Below, one piece after another: positions 34,091 to 44,634 of a DNA stretch of 64,000 bases. The stretch lies in NCBI RefSeq assembly GCF_019799925.1, contig NZ_JABGCG010000011.1, positions 91,142 through 155,141 of the forward strand. Direction: 5' to 3'. The first letter of the stretch is position 1; every line of letters begins with the position of its first letter. Position numbers and translations under genes: made by a program. The notes under the pieces are model-generated. The model searched no databases. It saw nothing but the letters and a program-made list of their open reading frames with translations, and had not been told where the DNA came from. The stretch is from Blastococcus sp. CPCC 205250. Its GTDB lineage: Bacteria > Actinomycetota > Actinomycetes > Mycobacteriales > Geodermatophilaceae.

Positions 34091-34879
34091 GTGTCCGTGC
34101 TCGAGATCCGCGACCTGCACGTCACCGTGGGCGACGGCGAGGACGCCAAGGAGATCCTCCGTGGCGTCGACCTCACCGTCCGCTCCGGCGAGACCCACGC
34201 GATCATGGGCCCCAACGGGTCCGGCAAGTCCACGCTGGCGTACTCCATCGCCGGCCACCCCAAGTACACCGTGACCGGTGGCTCGGTGACCCTCGACGGC
34301 GAGGACGTGCTCGCCATGAGCGTCGACGAGCGCGCCCGGGCCGGGCTCTTCCTGGCCATGCAGTACCCGGTCGAGGTCCCCGGCGTCTCGGTGTCGAACT
34401 TCCTGCGCACCGCGGCCACCGCCGTCAAGGGCGAGGCCCCGAAGCTGCGCACCTGGGTCAAGGACGTCAAGACCGAGATGACCGGCCTGGAGATGGACCC
34501 GGCGTTCGCCGAGCGCAACGTCAACGAGGGCTTCTCCGGCGGTGAGAAGAAGCGCCACGAGATCCTGCAGATGCGGCTGCTCAAGCCCAAGATCGCCGTC
34601 CTCGACGAGACCGACTCCGGCCTCGACGTCGACGCGCTGCGGATCGTCTCCGAGGGCGTGAACCGCTCCCGCGAGGACAGCGACCTGGGCGTCCTGCTGA
34701 TCACGCACTACACGCGGATCCTGCGCTACATCAAGCCGGACTTCGTGCACGTGTTCATCGCCGGCCGGTTCGTCGAGGAGGGCGGCCCCGAGCTGGCCGA
34801 CAAGCTCGAGAACGAGGGCTACGCCAGCTACGTCAAGGACTCGGCCGAGCAGGCCGCCACGGAGGCTGCATCCCTGTGA
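34091..34879 (+). CDS. sufC: Fe-S cluster assembly ATPase SufC
   Basis: A 262-residue ABC-type ATPase. Walker A is GPNGSGKSTLAYSI near residue 40, the signature is FSGGEKKRHEILQM, and Walker B is KIAVLDETDSGLDVD. SufC drives conformational change of the SufBD scaffold. GTG at 34091 follows AGGAGCGAG. The stop overlaps the sufS GTG. Confidence 0.98.
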   Translation: MSVLEIRDLHVTVGDGEDAKEILRGVDLTVRSGETHAIMGPNGSGKSTLAYSIAGHPKYTVTGGSVTLDGEDVLAMSVDERARAGLFLAMQYPVEVPGVSVSNFLRTAATAVKGEAPKLRTWVKDVKTEMTGLEMDPAFAERNVNEGFSGGEKKRHEILQMRLLKPKIAVLDETDSGLDVDALRIVSEGVNRSREDSDLGVLLITHYTRILRYIKPDFVHVFIAGRFVEEGGPELADKLENEGYASYVKDSAEQAATEAASL

Positions 34880-36213
34880 CCCAGACCGTCGCGCGTCCCG
34901 GTGCCGGGGCGCACCAGGCCCCACTGCCGCTGGACGTCGAGGCGATCCGGGCGGACTTCCCGATCCTGTCGCGCACCGTCCGCGACGGGAAGCGGCTGGT
35001 CTACCTCGACTCCGGGGCGACCTCGCAGAAGCCGCGCAGCGTCCTGGACGCCGAGCGCTGGTTCTACGAGAACGTCAACGCCGCCCCGCACCGCGGCGCG
35101 CACCAGCTCGCCGAGGAGGCGACCGGCGCCTACGAGGAGGCCCGGTCGACGATCGCACGCTTCATCGGGGCCCGCACCGACGAGGTCGTCTTCACCCGCA
35201 ACAGCACCGAGTCGATCAACCTCGTCGCCTACGCGCTGTCCAACGCGGCGACGGCGAAGGAGCCGGGGTTCCGCCGGTACGCCGTCGGCCAGGGCGACGA
35301 GATCGTCGTGACCGAGATGGAGCACCACGCCAACCTGGTGCCCTGGCAGCAGCTGTGCGAGCGCACCGGGGCGACCCTGCGCTGGCTGGGCCTCACCGAC
35401 GACGGCCGGCTCGACCTGTCCGACCTGGCGACCGTCGTCAACGAGCGCACCAAGCTCGTCGCGGTCACCCAGCAGTCGAACATCCTTGGCACGATCAACC
35501 CGCTCGGCGACATCGTGGCCCGCGCCCGCGAGGTCGGCGCGCTGATCCTGGTCGACGGCGCCCAGTCGGTGCCGCACCAGCCGGTCGACGTGACCGAGCT
35601 CGGGGCGGACTTCCTGGTGTTCTCCGGGCACAAGATGCTCGGGCCCACCGGCGTCGGCGTCCTCTGGGGCCGCTACGACGTGCTGGACGCGCTGCCGCCG
35701 TTCCTCACCGGCGGGTCGATGATCGAGGTCGTGCGGATGGAGGGCAGCTCCTTCATGCCGCCGCCGCAGCGCTTCGAGGCCGGCGTCCCGATGACCGCGC
35801 AGGTGATCGGCCTGGGCGCGGCCGTGGAGTACCTGCAGCGCCTCGGCATGGACAACGTCCTCGCCCACGAGGAGGCGCTCACCGCCTACGCCCTGGACCG
35901 CCTGGCGGAGATCCCCGGCGTGACGGTCATCGGCCCGCCCGACACCGTCGCGCGCGGGGGAGCGATCTCCTTCACCGTCGAGGGCATCCACCCGCACGAC
36001 GTCGGTCAGGTGCTCGACGACGAGGGCATCGCCGTCCGGGTCGGGCACCACTGCGCATGGCCGGTCGTCCGCCGCTACGGCGTCCCGGCGACCACCCGCG
36101 CCACCTTCTACGTGCACACCGGCTACGACGACGTCGACGCGCTGGCCGACGGCATCCGGAAGGCCCAGCAGTTCTTCGGTGTTGTCCCCTCGGAAGCCAC
36201 TGAGGAGGCCTGA
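34876..36213 (+). CDS. sufS: Cysteine desulfurase SufS
   Basis: A 445-residue PLP enzyme that takes sulfur from cysteine for cluster assembly. The PLP Lys lies in FLVFSGHKMLGPTGVG. The catalytic Cys is residue 393 in RVGHHCAWPV. It is a group II (SufS-type) desulfurase, which needs a partner transferase; sufU is directly downstream. The GTG overlaps the sufC stop (GTGA). Confidence 0.97.
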   Translation: MTQTVARPGAGAHQAPLPLDVEAIRADFPILSRTVRDGKRLVYLDSGATSQKPRSVLDAERWFYENVNAAPHRGAHQLAEEATGAYEEARSTIARFIGARTDEVVFTRNSTESINLVAYALSNAATAKEPGFRRYAVGQGDEIVVTEMEHHANLVPWQQLCERTGATLRWLGLTDDGRLDLSDLATVVNERTKLVAVTQQSNILGTINPLGDIVARAREVGALILVDGAQSVPHQPVDVTELGADFLVFSGHKMLGPTGVGVLWGRYDVLDALPPFLTGGSMIEVVRMEGSSFMPPPQRFEAGVPMTAQVIGLGAAVEYLQRLGMDNVLAHEEALTAYALDRLAEIPGVTVIGPPDTVARGGAISFTVEGIHPHDVGQVLDDEGIAVRVGHHCAWPVVRRYGVPATTRATFYVHTGYDDVDALADGIRKAQQFFGVVPSEATEEA

Positions 36214-36217
36214 GCAC

Positions 36218-36691
36218 GTGCAGCTGGAGTCGATGTACCAGGAGATCATCCTGGACCACTACCGGAACCCGCACGGCCGCGGACTCCGCGAGCCGTTCGA
36301 GGCCGAGGTGCACCACGTCAACCCGACCTGCGGTGACGAGGTGACGCTCCGGGTGCACCTGGAGGGCGACACCATCGCCGACGTCTCCTACGAGGGCATG
36401 GGCTGCTCGATCAGCCAGGCGTCGGTCTCGGCCATGTACGACCTGGTCATCGGGAAGTCCGTGCCGCAGGCGCTGGAGACCGGCGACCACTTCATGACCC
36501 TGATGCAGGCCAAGGGCGACGCATCGGTCGCCGAGAAGCTCGAGGATGAGCTGGAGGACGCCGTGGCGTTCGCCGGTGTGTCCAAGTACCCGGCGCGCAT
36601 CAAGTGCGCGCTGATGAGCTGGATGGCCCTCAAGGACGCCAGCGCCCGAGCCCTGTCCGTCACCGACCCCGTGGGAGGGCCGAAGGCATGA
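36218..36691 (+). CDS. sufU: Sulfur-transfer / scaffold protein SufU
   Basis: A 157-residue IscU-fold protein. The three conserved Cys are in NPTCGDEV, EGMGCSISQAS and RIKCALMSW, and the insert typical of SufU is present. SufU accepts sulfur from SufS through a zinc site. GTG at 36218 is preceded by GAGGAGG; ATG at 36233 (MYQEIILDHYRNP) is an alternative. The stop overlaps the sufT ATG. Confidence 0.95.
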   Translation: MQLESMYQEIILDHYRNPHGRGLREPFEAEVHHVNPTCGDEVTLRVHLEGDTIADVSYEGMGCSISQASVSAMYDLVIGKSVPQALETGDHFMTLMQAKGDASVAEKLEDELEDAVAFAGVSKYPARIKCALMSWMALKDASARALSVTDPVGGPKA

Positions 36692-37086
36692 GCGAGACCA
36701 CCGAGACCACCGAGGCCGCCGTCACCACCGGCGGCGCCGCCGCCGAGCCGCCGGCCTACAAGTCCGCGCTGCTCGAGGACCTCGAGGAGGCCATGCGCGA
36801 CGTCGTGGACCCCGAGCTGGGCGTCAACGTCGTCGACCTGGGCCTCGTCTACGGCCTGGACGTCGACGACGACAACGTCGCCGTCATCGACATGACGCTG
36901 ACCTCGGCGGCCTGCCCGCTGACCGACGTCATCGAGGACCAGGCCCGCACCGCCCTCACCGGCGGCCCCGGGCCCGGCCTGGTCGACGACATCCGGATCA
37001 ACTGGGTCTGGATGCCGCCGTGGGGCCCCGACAAGATCACCGACGACGGCCGCGAGCAGCTGCGCGCGCTCGGCTTCCGCGTCTGA
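36688..37086 (+). CDS. sufT: SufT / MIP18 (DUF59) family Fe-S assembly factor
   Basis: A 132-residue DUF59 protein with a Thr/Ala-rich N-terminus of about 25 residues. The family core is DVVDPELGVNVVDLGLVYG and MTLTSAACPLTDVI with its conserved Cys, followed by WMPPWGPDKITDDGREQLRALGF. SufT assists maturation of some Fe-S proteins. It is the last gene of the suf operon and is followed by a long hairpin. Confidence 0.94.
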   Translation: MSETTETTEAAVTTGGAAAEPPAYKSALLEDLEEAMRDVVDPELGVNVVDLGLVYGLDVDDDNVAVIDMTLTSAACPLTDVIEDQARTALTGGPGPGLVDDIRINWVWMPPWGPDKITDDGREQLRALGFRV

Positions 37087-37160
37087 ACAAGGACCCCCTC
37101 CTCCTCATCCCTCGCACGCTCGGGACGAGCCTCTGGAGGGGGGCCGTTCCAACGACTCAC

Positions 37161-37195
37161 CTGAGCCGGTCCGCCCCCGTGGCGGGCCGGCTCAG
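37161..37195. terminator. Bidirectional terminator after the suf operon
   Basis: A stem of about 15 bp (CTGAGCCGG... with ...CCGGCTCAG; one G-T pair) surrounds the loop CCCGT. It ends the suf operon and also covers the stop codon of the convergent membrane-protein gene. Confidence 0.75.
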
Positions 37196-38949
37196 CGCAT
37201 GTCGGCGACCCGGGCGGCGAAGCCGCCGACCGGGCGCAGCTCCCGGCGGGCACCGAGTGCGAGCAGGCCGACGCCGGCCACCAGCGCGCCGGCCAGCGGC
37301 AGCGGCAACGAGGTGACCGCGAGCCCGACCGCGAGCGTCACCGCGGTGCCCGCTCCCACGAGGAACGGCGTGCGCACACCGGCAGCCGCGCCGGCGACCA
37401 GCGTCCCCGCCGCGACGGCCAGCACCAGCAGCGGCCGCCCGGCCCCGGACTCCACCACTGAGAGCACCGTCGACGGTGCCGCGGCCACGAGCAGGCCCGG
37501 ACCCCAGGCCGGCCACGACGCGCCCTGCGCCATCTCCGGCCCGGCGGCGAGCAGCAGCCCGGCGGCCGCCGGCAGCGTGTAGGCCTCGAGCGGGGCGCCG
37601 CCGGTCTCCGCGGCGGTCACCCACGCGGCCAGGACCAGGCAGGCCGCACCGATCGCGCGCCCAGGGGCTGCCTCCGGGGCGCGGCGGCCGGCCGCGAGCG
37701 CCCACGCCCAGGTCGCGACCCCCTGGACGGCCAGGGCCGCCACCAGCTGGTCACGCGTCCCGCCGACGAGCAGCACCGCGAGCCCGGCGACGGCCGCCAC
37801 GGCACCGACGACGGTCGCCGGACGGCGGGTGTCCGGCGGCATGCGCAGGCCCCCGGCCAGGGCGGCGACGTACAGGGCGGTCAGCAGCGCCGCGGCGGAC
37901 CCGGGGCCGAGCAGGCCGGCCGGGAGGCAGAGCAGCACGGCCGCCGCCAGGCAGCCCACCGCGGTGGGGACGGCGGCGGGCCGGTCCTGGCGGCGCCAGC
38001 GCGCCACCGCCACGGCCGGGACCGCGGTCAGCACGAGCAGCACCGCGAGCTCCCGCCACGCCGCGGCGGCGGCGAGCTGGGCCACGGCCCCGACGAGCAG
38101 GGTCGTGCCGGCCACCAGGGCCACGGGGAGCAGGAGTCCCCGGCGCCACCCGTCGAGCACCGCGGCGGCCACGGCGGCCAGCAGCACCCCCGCGTAGCCC
38201 GCGACGACCTCGCTGCCCGGCCCGCCGGACAGTGCTCCGGCGACGGCGATCCCGGACACCAGCCCGGCCAGCACGGGCACGGCACGGGGTGGGCCCAGGA
38301 GCGGGGAGACGGCGGCCTCCAGGCGGACGACGAGCAGTCCGGCCGCGGCGGCTCCCGTGAGGACCGCCGACGCAGCCGCGGCCGCGCCGCCGCCGGCCCA
38401 CGCGGTCGCCATCCCGCCGGTGGTGCCGAGCAGCCACCACGGCGCCGTGGTCACCAGCGCGATCCGGGCCAGCGTCCGGCGGGCGGCCAGCACCACCGCC
38501 AGCCCCCCGAGCGCGACGGCGAGCAGGGCGCAGGTGCGCGGCAGACCCGCGGGCACGTCGGTGAGCGCACGCGCTGCGGCCAGCTGGACCGCCGCCCACG
38601 CGCCCAGGGGCCACGCCAGCGGGCCGGGCTGCAGGCGCGCGACGCCGGTCAGCGCCAGCGCCAGCAGCGCGGGACCCGTCGGGTGGCCGCCGAGCAGCGG
38701 GCCGCCGTCGTGAATCGCGACCCCGGCCAGGACCACCGCGGTCGCCGCCAGCGTCTCCCGGGTGCCGCGCAGGCCGGCGGCCGACGCCCGCGCCGAGACG
38801 GCCCCGGCGACGACCGCGGCGGTCAGCAGCCCGGCGCGCGCAGCGGGGTCGCCGTCCCCGAGGGGCGTGCCGACGCCCGCGACCAGCAGCACGGCGCCGA
38901 CCGCGAGCAGGACGTGCGGTGGCCGGACGCGCGAGGAGAGGTCCGCCAC
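37192..38949 (-). CDS. Polytopic membrane protein, SCO7613-type, short paralogue
   Basis: A 585-residue, almost entirely hydrophobic protein (Ala/Leu/Val/Gly) with roughly 18-20 predicted helices and very short loops. The segment LEAYTLPAAAGLLLAAG is shared with the larger neighbour upstream, so the two are tandem paralogues. This one lacks the zinc ribbon and proline-rich region. I prefer GTG at 38949, because TAGCGT lies just before it at the leaderless spacing seen elsewhere; GTG at 38958 would overlap that box. The function is unknown; related proteins are annotated only by a SCO7613 domain. Confidence 0.75.
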   Translation of the reverse strand: MADLSSRVRPPHVLLAVGAVLLVAGVGTPLGDGDPAARAGLLTAAVVAGAVSARASAAGLRGTRETLAATAVVLAGVAIHDGGPLLGGHPTGPALLALALTGVARLQPGPLAWPLGAWAAVQLAAARALTDVPAGLPRTCALLAVALGGLAVVLAARRTLARIALVTTAPWWLLGTTGGMATAWAGGGAAAAASAVLTGAAAAGLLVVRLEAAVSPLLGPPRAVPVLAGLVSGIAVAGALSGGPGSEVVAGYAGVLLAAVAAAVLDGWRRGLLLPVALVAGTTLLVGAVAQLAAAAAWRELAVLLVLTAVPAVAVARWRRQDRPAAVPTAVGCLAAAVLLCLPAGLLGPGSAAALLTALYVAALAGGLRMPPDTRRPATVVGAVAAVAGLAVLLVGGTRDQLVAALAVQGVATWAWALAAGRRAPEAAPGRAIGAACLVLAAWVTAAETGGAPLEAYTLPAAAGLLLAAGPEMAQGASWPAWGPGLLVAAAPSTVLSVVESGAGRPLLVLAVAAGTLVAGAAAGVRTPFLVGAGTAVTLAVGLAVTSLPLPLAGALVAGVGLLALGARRELRPVGGFAARVADMR

Positions 38950-38956
38950 CCCGACC

Positions 38957-38962
38957 ACGCTA
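38957..38962 (-). promoter_or_regulatory. -10 box (TAGCGT) before the short SCO7613-type gene
   Basis: On the minus strand TAGCGT ends 7 bases before the GTG at 38949, the same geometry as other leaderless candidates here. It lies in the 43-base gap after the larger paralogue. Confidence 0.4.
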
Positions 38963-38992
38963 GGGGGCAGGCCGCATCGGCGCAGGCCCCGG

Positions 38993-41233
38993 TCAGCGCA
39001 TCTGGGTCACCCAGGCGACTGCCTCCCGTGCCTGCTGGCGGCGGCGTTCGTAGGTAGCGCCCAGGACCAGCAGCAGCAGGCCCACCGTGCCGAGGGTGAT
39101 CCAGCGGGGGAGCAGCGGCGCGTACGGCCCGAGGCGCCCCAGCGCCACCCAGGCCAGGACCGCCGCGCCGACGACGAACGGCGCCTGGCGGTGCGCCAGC
39201 GTGCCGATCACCGTCGCTGCGCCCGCGGCGACGACGACGCCGACGGTCCGGACGGCGGACGGCTCGGCGACGGCCAGCAGCGCCGAGGGGACCAGGGCCA
39301 CGGCCACCGCCGTCCCCTCCGCGGCCCACGACCGCCCGCCGGTGCGGAGGGCGGGCACGGCGAGCACGAACAGGCCGCCGGCCGCCGGGAGCGTGTACGC
39401 CTCGACCACCTCCACGCCCGCCCCGCCCGCCGCCGACCAGCACGCCGCCACGAGCGCGGCGACGGCGCCCGCGGCGACCGTGGTCGACCGGACGACCAGC
39501 GCGTAGGCGCCGGTGGCCGCGCCGACCACCGCCAGCTGCACGGCGACCTGGCCCCATGCCCCGTCCGAGGCCGTGAGCCCTCCGGCGAGCAGGCCCGCCA
39601 GCGCACCGGCGCCCGCCGCGACAGTCTCCTCCGGCCGTGCGGCACGCAGGGACGCCACGGCGAAGCCGGCGGCCGCGACCAGGGCGAGCAGCAGCCCGGC
39701 AGCCGGCCGGCTGACCGCTCCACCGGCGGCCGCGAGCAGGACGGCGGCGGCCGGGGCCGCGAACGCCGCGCCGACCGCCGGGGCGCGCAGCCGGGGCAGC
39801 CGGACGGCGGCCAGGAGGGCCGGGACGACGGCGGCCAGCACCAGCGGCGCGAGGGCGGTGTACCGCTCGGCGTCCAGCAGGACCGCGGCGCCGCCGAGGG
39901 TGAGCACCGTGCCGGCGGTCAGGGTGGCGGCCAGCACGACCGGCAGCCGGGCCGCCAGGACCGCCGCGCTGAGCAGCCCCAGGCCGACAGCGGTGGCGAC
40001 GACGGGACCGCTGCGCCCGAGGGCCTCCAGCGAGCCGGTCGCCGCCAGCGCGGTCACCCCGGCGGTGACCCCGGCCAGGGGGACGGCGTCGGGCAGCTCG
40101 GCCGCGAGCCCCGGCCGGCGGCGCGCCAGCAGGGCGGCGGTGGCGGCGGCCAGCAGGAGGCCGGTCGCGGTCCACGACGGCGCGGGCGGCTGCTCCCAGG
40201 CCACGACCACGCCGAGCAGCGCCGCGCCCCCGGCGGCCAGCGCCGTGAGCACCCGCGCGACGCCACGCAGCCCGACCCGGACGACGACGAGCGCGGCCAG
40301 GTCGGCGGCGGCCAGGCCGAGCAGGACCGCCACGCCGGCCGGTCCGCCGGCCTGTCCCTCGGGCAGCAGGAGGAGCGGGACCGGCTGGGCGGCGAGCAGC
40401 GCGACCAGCGGCCACGCGACGGTGCTGCGGGTCAGCCGGCCCAGCAGCAGCGCGACGACGCCCACCGCCGCGCAGGACAGGGCCGTCCACAGCCGCAGGG
40501 GCACCTCGTCCAGCCCGGCCAGCCCGAGGGCGTGGGCCGCCGCGAGGTCGACGGCCAGCAGCGCCGCCCCGGCGCCGGCCAGCGCCTCCTCGGTCGCGCG
40601 CAGCCCCCGCCGTGCGGTCCACGCCGAGGCGCCGCACAGCGCCGCGGTCACCGCCAGCAGGACGGCGGCCTGGCCGGAGACGCCGAGGCGGTTCCAGGCC
40701 ACGGCGACGAACGCCACGGCCCCGGCCACCAGCAGCAGCGCGCCCAGGGCGAGGAGCACCTGCTGGGGGCTCAGCCGCCGGACGGGCGCGGGCTCGCGCC
40801 CGTCCCCACCCCAGGCGCCCCACGGTCCGTCGTCGGGGTCCGGGTACATCGACCCCGGGACGGGCGCGGGCGGCGGCTGGGGCGCCGGCCAGGAGACGGG
40901 CGGCGGCGCGTACGCCGGCTCCGGCGCCGCGGGGGACCACGGCGAGGGAAACGGCTCGTGCGGGCGCACCGGCTGCGGGGGAACCGGCGGGGACGCGACC
41001 CCGCCGGGCACGGCGCCCGGGACGGCGCCGGGCGTCGCCGCGCGCAGGGTGACCAGCAGGCGGTCGCGGTCGCGGGTCAGCTCGTCGATGGTGGCGCCGA
41101 TGCGGGCCACGACGAGGGCGGCCTCGCCGACCGCGGGCAGGCCGCACGTCGGGCACGGCGCGGGCCCGCCACCGGCGGCGGGCCGGCCGCACACGGGGCA
41201 CGGCAGGCCGGGAGGACGCGTCATGATCCGCAT
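38993..41233 (-). CDS. Zinc-ribbon polytopic membrane protein, SCO7613-type
   Basis: A 746-residue protein in three parts. An N-terminal zinc ribbon carries CPVCG and CPTCG (residues ~12-31). A Pro-rich linker (residues ~65-150) follows, with PPVSWPAPQPPPAPVPG. The rest is a membrane region with about 20 helices, beginning RRLSPQQVLLALGALLLVAG. VEAYTLPAAGGLFVLA matches the shorter paralogue. A short coiled stretch (TIDELTRDRDRLLVTL) follows the ribbon. ATG at 41233 and ATG at 41224 are both possible, and neither has a clear ribosome site. Function unknown. Confidence 0.8.
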   Translation of the reverse strand: MRIMTRPPGLPCPVCGRPAAGGGPAPCPTCGLPAVGEAALVVARIGATIDELTRDRDRLLVTLRAATPGAVPGAVPGGVASPPVPPQPVRPHEPFPSPWSPAAPEPAYAPPPVSWPAPQPPPAPVPGSMYPDPDDGPWGAWGGDGREPAPVRRLSPQQVLLALGALLLVAGAVAFVAVAWNRLGVSGQAAVLLAVTAALCGASAWTARRGLRATEEALAGAGAALLAVDLAAAHALGLAGLDEVPLRLWTALSCAAVGVVALLLGRLTRSTVAWPLVALLAAQPVPLLLLPEGQAGGPAGVAVLLGLAAADLAALVVVRVGLRGVARVLTALAAGGAALLGVVVAWEQPPAPSWTATGLLLAAATAALLARRRPGLAAELPDAVPLAGVTAGVTALAATGSLEALGRSGPVVATAVGLGLLSAAVLAARLPVVLAATLTAGTVLTLGGAAVLLDAERYTALAPLVLAAVVPALLAAVRLPRLRAPAVGAAFAAPAAAVLLAAAGGAVSRPAAGLLLALVAAAGFAVASLRAARPEETVAAGAGALAGLLAGGLTASDGAWGQVAVQLAVVGAATGAYALVVRSTTVAAGAVAALVAACWSAAGGAGVEVVEAYTLPAAGGLFVLAVPALRTGGRSWAAEGTAVAVALVPSALLAVAEPSAVRTVGVVVAAGAATVIGTLAHRQAPFVVGAAVLAWVALGRLGPYAPLLPRWITLGTVGLLLLVLGATYERRRQQAREAVAWVTQMR

Positions 41234-41339
41234 CGTGGCCGGAGCGGGTCCCGAACGGGTAACGGCTCACCCGGTCTGTGGACGCCGGATGCAGTCGATG
41301 TCACCGGCACTGCGGTGGGGCAGTCGGCCTTCGAGCGCC

Positions 41340-41345
41340 TACCCT
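41340..41345 (+). promoter_or_regulatory. -10 box (TACCCT) of the ABC-F gene; leaderless start predicted
   Basis: TACCCT ends 7 bases before the GTG at 41353. The same hexamer precedes secG at nearly the same distance. Confidence 0.55.
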
Positions 41346-41352
41346 GGGGTCA

Positions 41353-42954
<1,602 letters not shown>

Positions 42955-42972
42955 GGGCGGGGCGGCTCCTCC

Positions 42973-43341
42973 TCAGGACTCCGCCCAGACGCCGAGCTCG
43001 TTGCCGCCGGGGTCGGTGAAGTGGAACCGGCGGCCGCCGGGGAACGGGTACGGGCCGTCCACCACCGAGCCGCCGGCGCGCGTCACCGCCTCGACCGACG
43101 CGTCGAGGTCGGCCGAGTACAGCAGGACGAGCGGGCCACCCCGGCGCACGTCGCCCTCCCGGCGGATGCCGCCGACCTCCGCCCCGCCGGCGGGGCCGCG
43201 GATGCCGGCGTAGTCGGGGCCGTACGCGGTGAACTCCCAGCCGAAGGCCTCCGCGTAGAAGCGCGTCGTGCGCTCGAGGTCGGGAGCGGCGAGCTCGACG
43301 TAGTCGATGGCGTGGTGGCGGTGCGAGGGGGTGCCGGTCAT
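42973..43341 (-). CDS. VOC superfamily (glyoxalase/bleomycin-resistance-like) protein
   Basis: A 122-residue protein with two beta-alpha-beta-beta-beta modules, typical of the vicinal oxygen chelate fold: IDYVELAAPDLERTTRFYAEAFGWEF at the start and FHFTDPGGNELGVW at the end. The metal ligand Glu and an N-terminal His are plausible. It is convergent with the ABC-F gene, 18 bases apart. Substrate unknown. Confidence 0.88.
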   Translation of the reverse strand: MTGTPSHRHHAIDYVELAAPDLERTTRFYAEAFGWEFTAYGPDYAGIRGPAGGAEVGGIRREGDVRRGGPLVLLYSADLDASVEAVTRAGGSVVDGPYPFPGGRRFHFTDPGGNELGVWAES

Positions 43342-43542
43342 GGTCGGCAGCCTGCACCGCGGGGACGACGGTTCCGGCCCGGAGGCGGGGCCCCGCGCTC
43401 GCCGCGCGCTCGGACGGACGCTGGGTGATCATGTGTCCCGGGATGCCGTGGTCAGCGGGACAGCGGCGCCAAGGGGACGAGCAGCCGTCCCGACCGGGCC
43501 AGGGATGCGCCGGTCGTGTCGGGCTGCTGACGGAGGGGAGTC

Positions 43543-43773
43543 ATGGCCGACTCGAGCACGACGGACCTCGGCAAGGGCAAGCGCATCACCGGCGGGGACC
43601 GCACGTCCCTCGCCGACGAGCTGCGCAAGCGCTACGACGAGGGGGAGAGCATCCGGTCGCTGGCCATCTCCACGAACCGGTCCTACGGGTTCGTGCACCG
43701 GCTCCTGTCGGAGTCCGGTGCCAGTCTGCGCAGCCGTGGGGGAGCGAACCGCAACAGCAAGAAGGAGGCGTGA
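43543..43773 (+). CDS. Small helix-turn-helix protein (Rv1473A-like)
   Basis: A 76-residue basic protein with LADELRKRYDEGESIRSLA and TNRSYGFVHRLLSESG, which form a helix-turn-helix like those of small actinobacterial DNA-binding proteins. The terminal stretch SLRSRGGANRNSKKEA is Arg/Lys-rich. It corresponds in position and size to M. tuberculosis Rv1473A. ATG follows GGAGGGGA. The stop overlaps the GTG of the enoyl-CoA hydratase gene. A regulatory role is inferred. Confidence 0.88.
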   Translation: MADSSTTDLGKGKRITGGDRTSLADELRKRYDEGESIRSLAISTNRSYGFVHRLLSESGASLRSRGGANRNSKKEA

Positions 43774-44567
43774 CCGCCTCCGCCGCCGAGGGCTGGGTGA
43801 GGACGGCGCGCGACGGCGCCGTCCTCACCGTCACGCTCGACCGCCCCGACCAGCTCAACGCCCAGACGCCGGCGACCTGGACGGCCCTGGCGGCCGTCGG
43901 GGCCTCGCTGGACGACGACGTGCGCGTCGTGGTGGTGCGCGGGGAGGGCCGTGCGTTCTCCGCGGGCCTGGACCGCACCCTCTTCAGCGCCGATCCCTCG
44001 ACCAGCGGCGGGCTGGGGGAGCTGGGCCGGATGCCGGCCGAGCAGGCCCAGGAGCGGATCCGCGGGTACCAGGGCGGGTTCCGCTGGCTGCGCTCGCCCG
44101 GGATCGTCTCGGTGGCCGCCGTGCAGGGCCACGCCATCGGCGCGGGCGCCCAGCTGGCACTGGCCTGCGACCTGCGGGTGCTCACCGACGACGCGAGCCT
44201 CCGGCTGCCCGAGGCGACGCTGGGCCTGGTGCCGGACCTGACCGGGACCAGCACGCTGGCGGAGCTGGTGGGCTACTCGCGGGCGCTGGAGATCTGCCTG
44301 ACCGGGCGCCCGGTGCCGGCCGCCGAGGCGCTGGCGCTGGGCATGGCGAACGCCGTGGTCCCGCGGGAGGGCCTCGACGCCGCGGTCGCCCAGCTGGTCG
44401 CGGCGCTCACCGGCCCTCCGGTCGGGGCGGTGCGGGAGACCGCGGCGCTGGTGCGTTCCGCCGTCCGCAACGACCCGGCCGCGCAGGACGCCGCCGAGCG
44501 GGCCGCCCAGGCCCGCCGCCTGGCCGAGCTGGCCGCATCCCTGGAGGGCCCGGCCGCCGAAGGGTGA
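43770..44567 (+). CDS. Enoyl-CoA hydratase/isomerase family protein
   Basis: A 265-residue crotonase-fold protein, syntenic with M. tuberculosis echA12. It shows LDRPDQLNAQTPATW, the oxyanion-hole segments GRAFSAGLDR and GHAIGAGAQLALACDLR, and the Glu-containing RLPEATLGLVPDLTGT. The enzyme probably acts in fatty-acid oxidation, but specific activity cannot be read. GTG at 43770 has AAGGAGG upstream within the end of the HTH gene and overlaps its stop. Confidence 0.93.
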   Translation: MTASAAEGWVRTARDGAVLTVTLDRPDQLNAQTPATWTALAAVGASLDDDVRVVVVRGEGRAFSAGLDRTLFSADPSTSGGLGELGRMPAEQAQERIRGYQGGFRWLRSPGIVSVAAVQGHAIGAGAQLALACDLRVLTDDASLRLPEATLGLVPDLTGTSTLAELVGYSRALEICLTGRPVPAAEALALGMANAVVPREGLDAAVAQLVAALTGPPVGAVRETAALVRSAVRNDPAAQDAAERAAQARRLAELAASLEGPAAEG

Positions 44568-44634
44568 CGACGGGGGCGGAATCCCCGGGGGACGGCGGCG
44601 GTTGCCGGTTGCCGAGAGGGAAGGAGGTCCAGCC

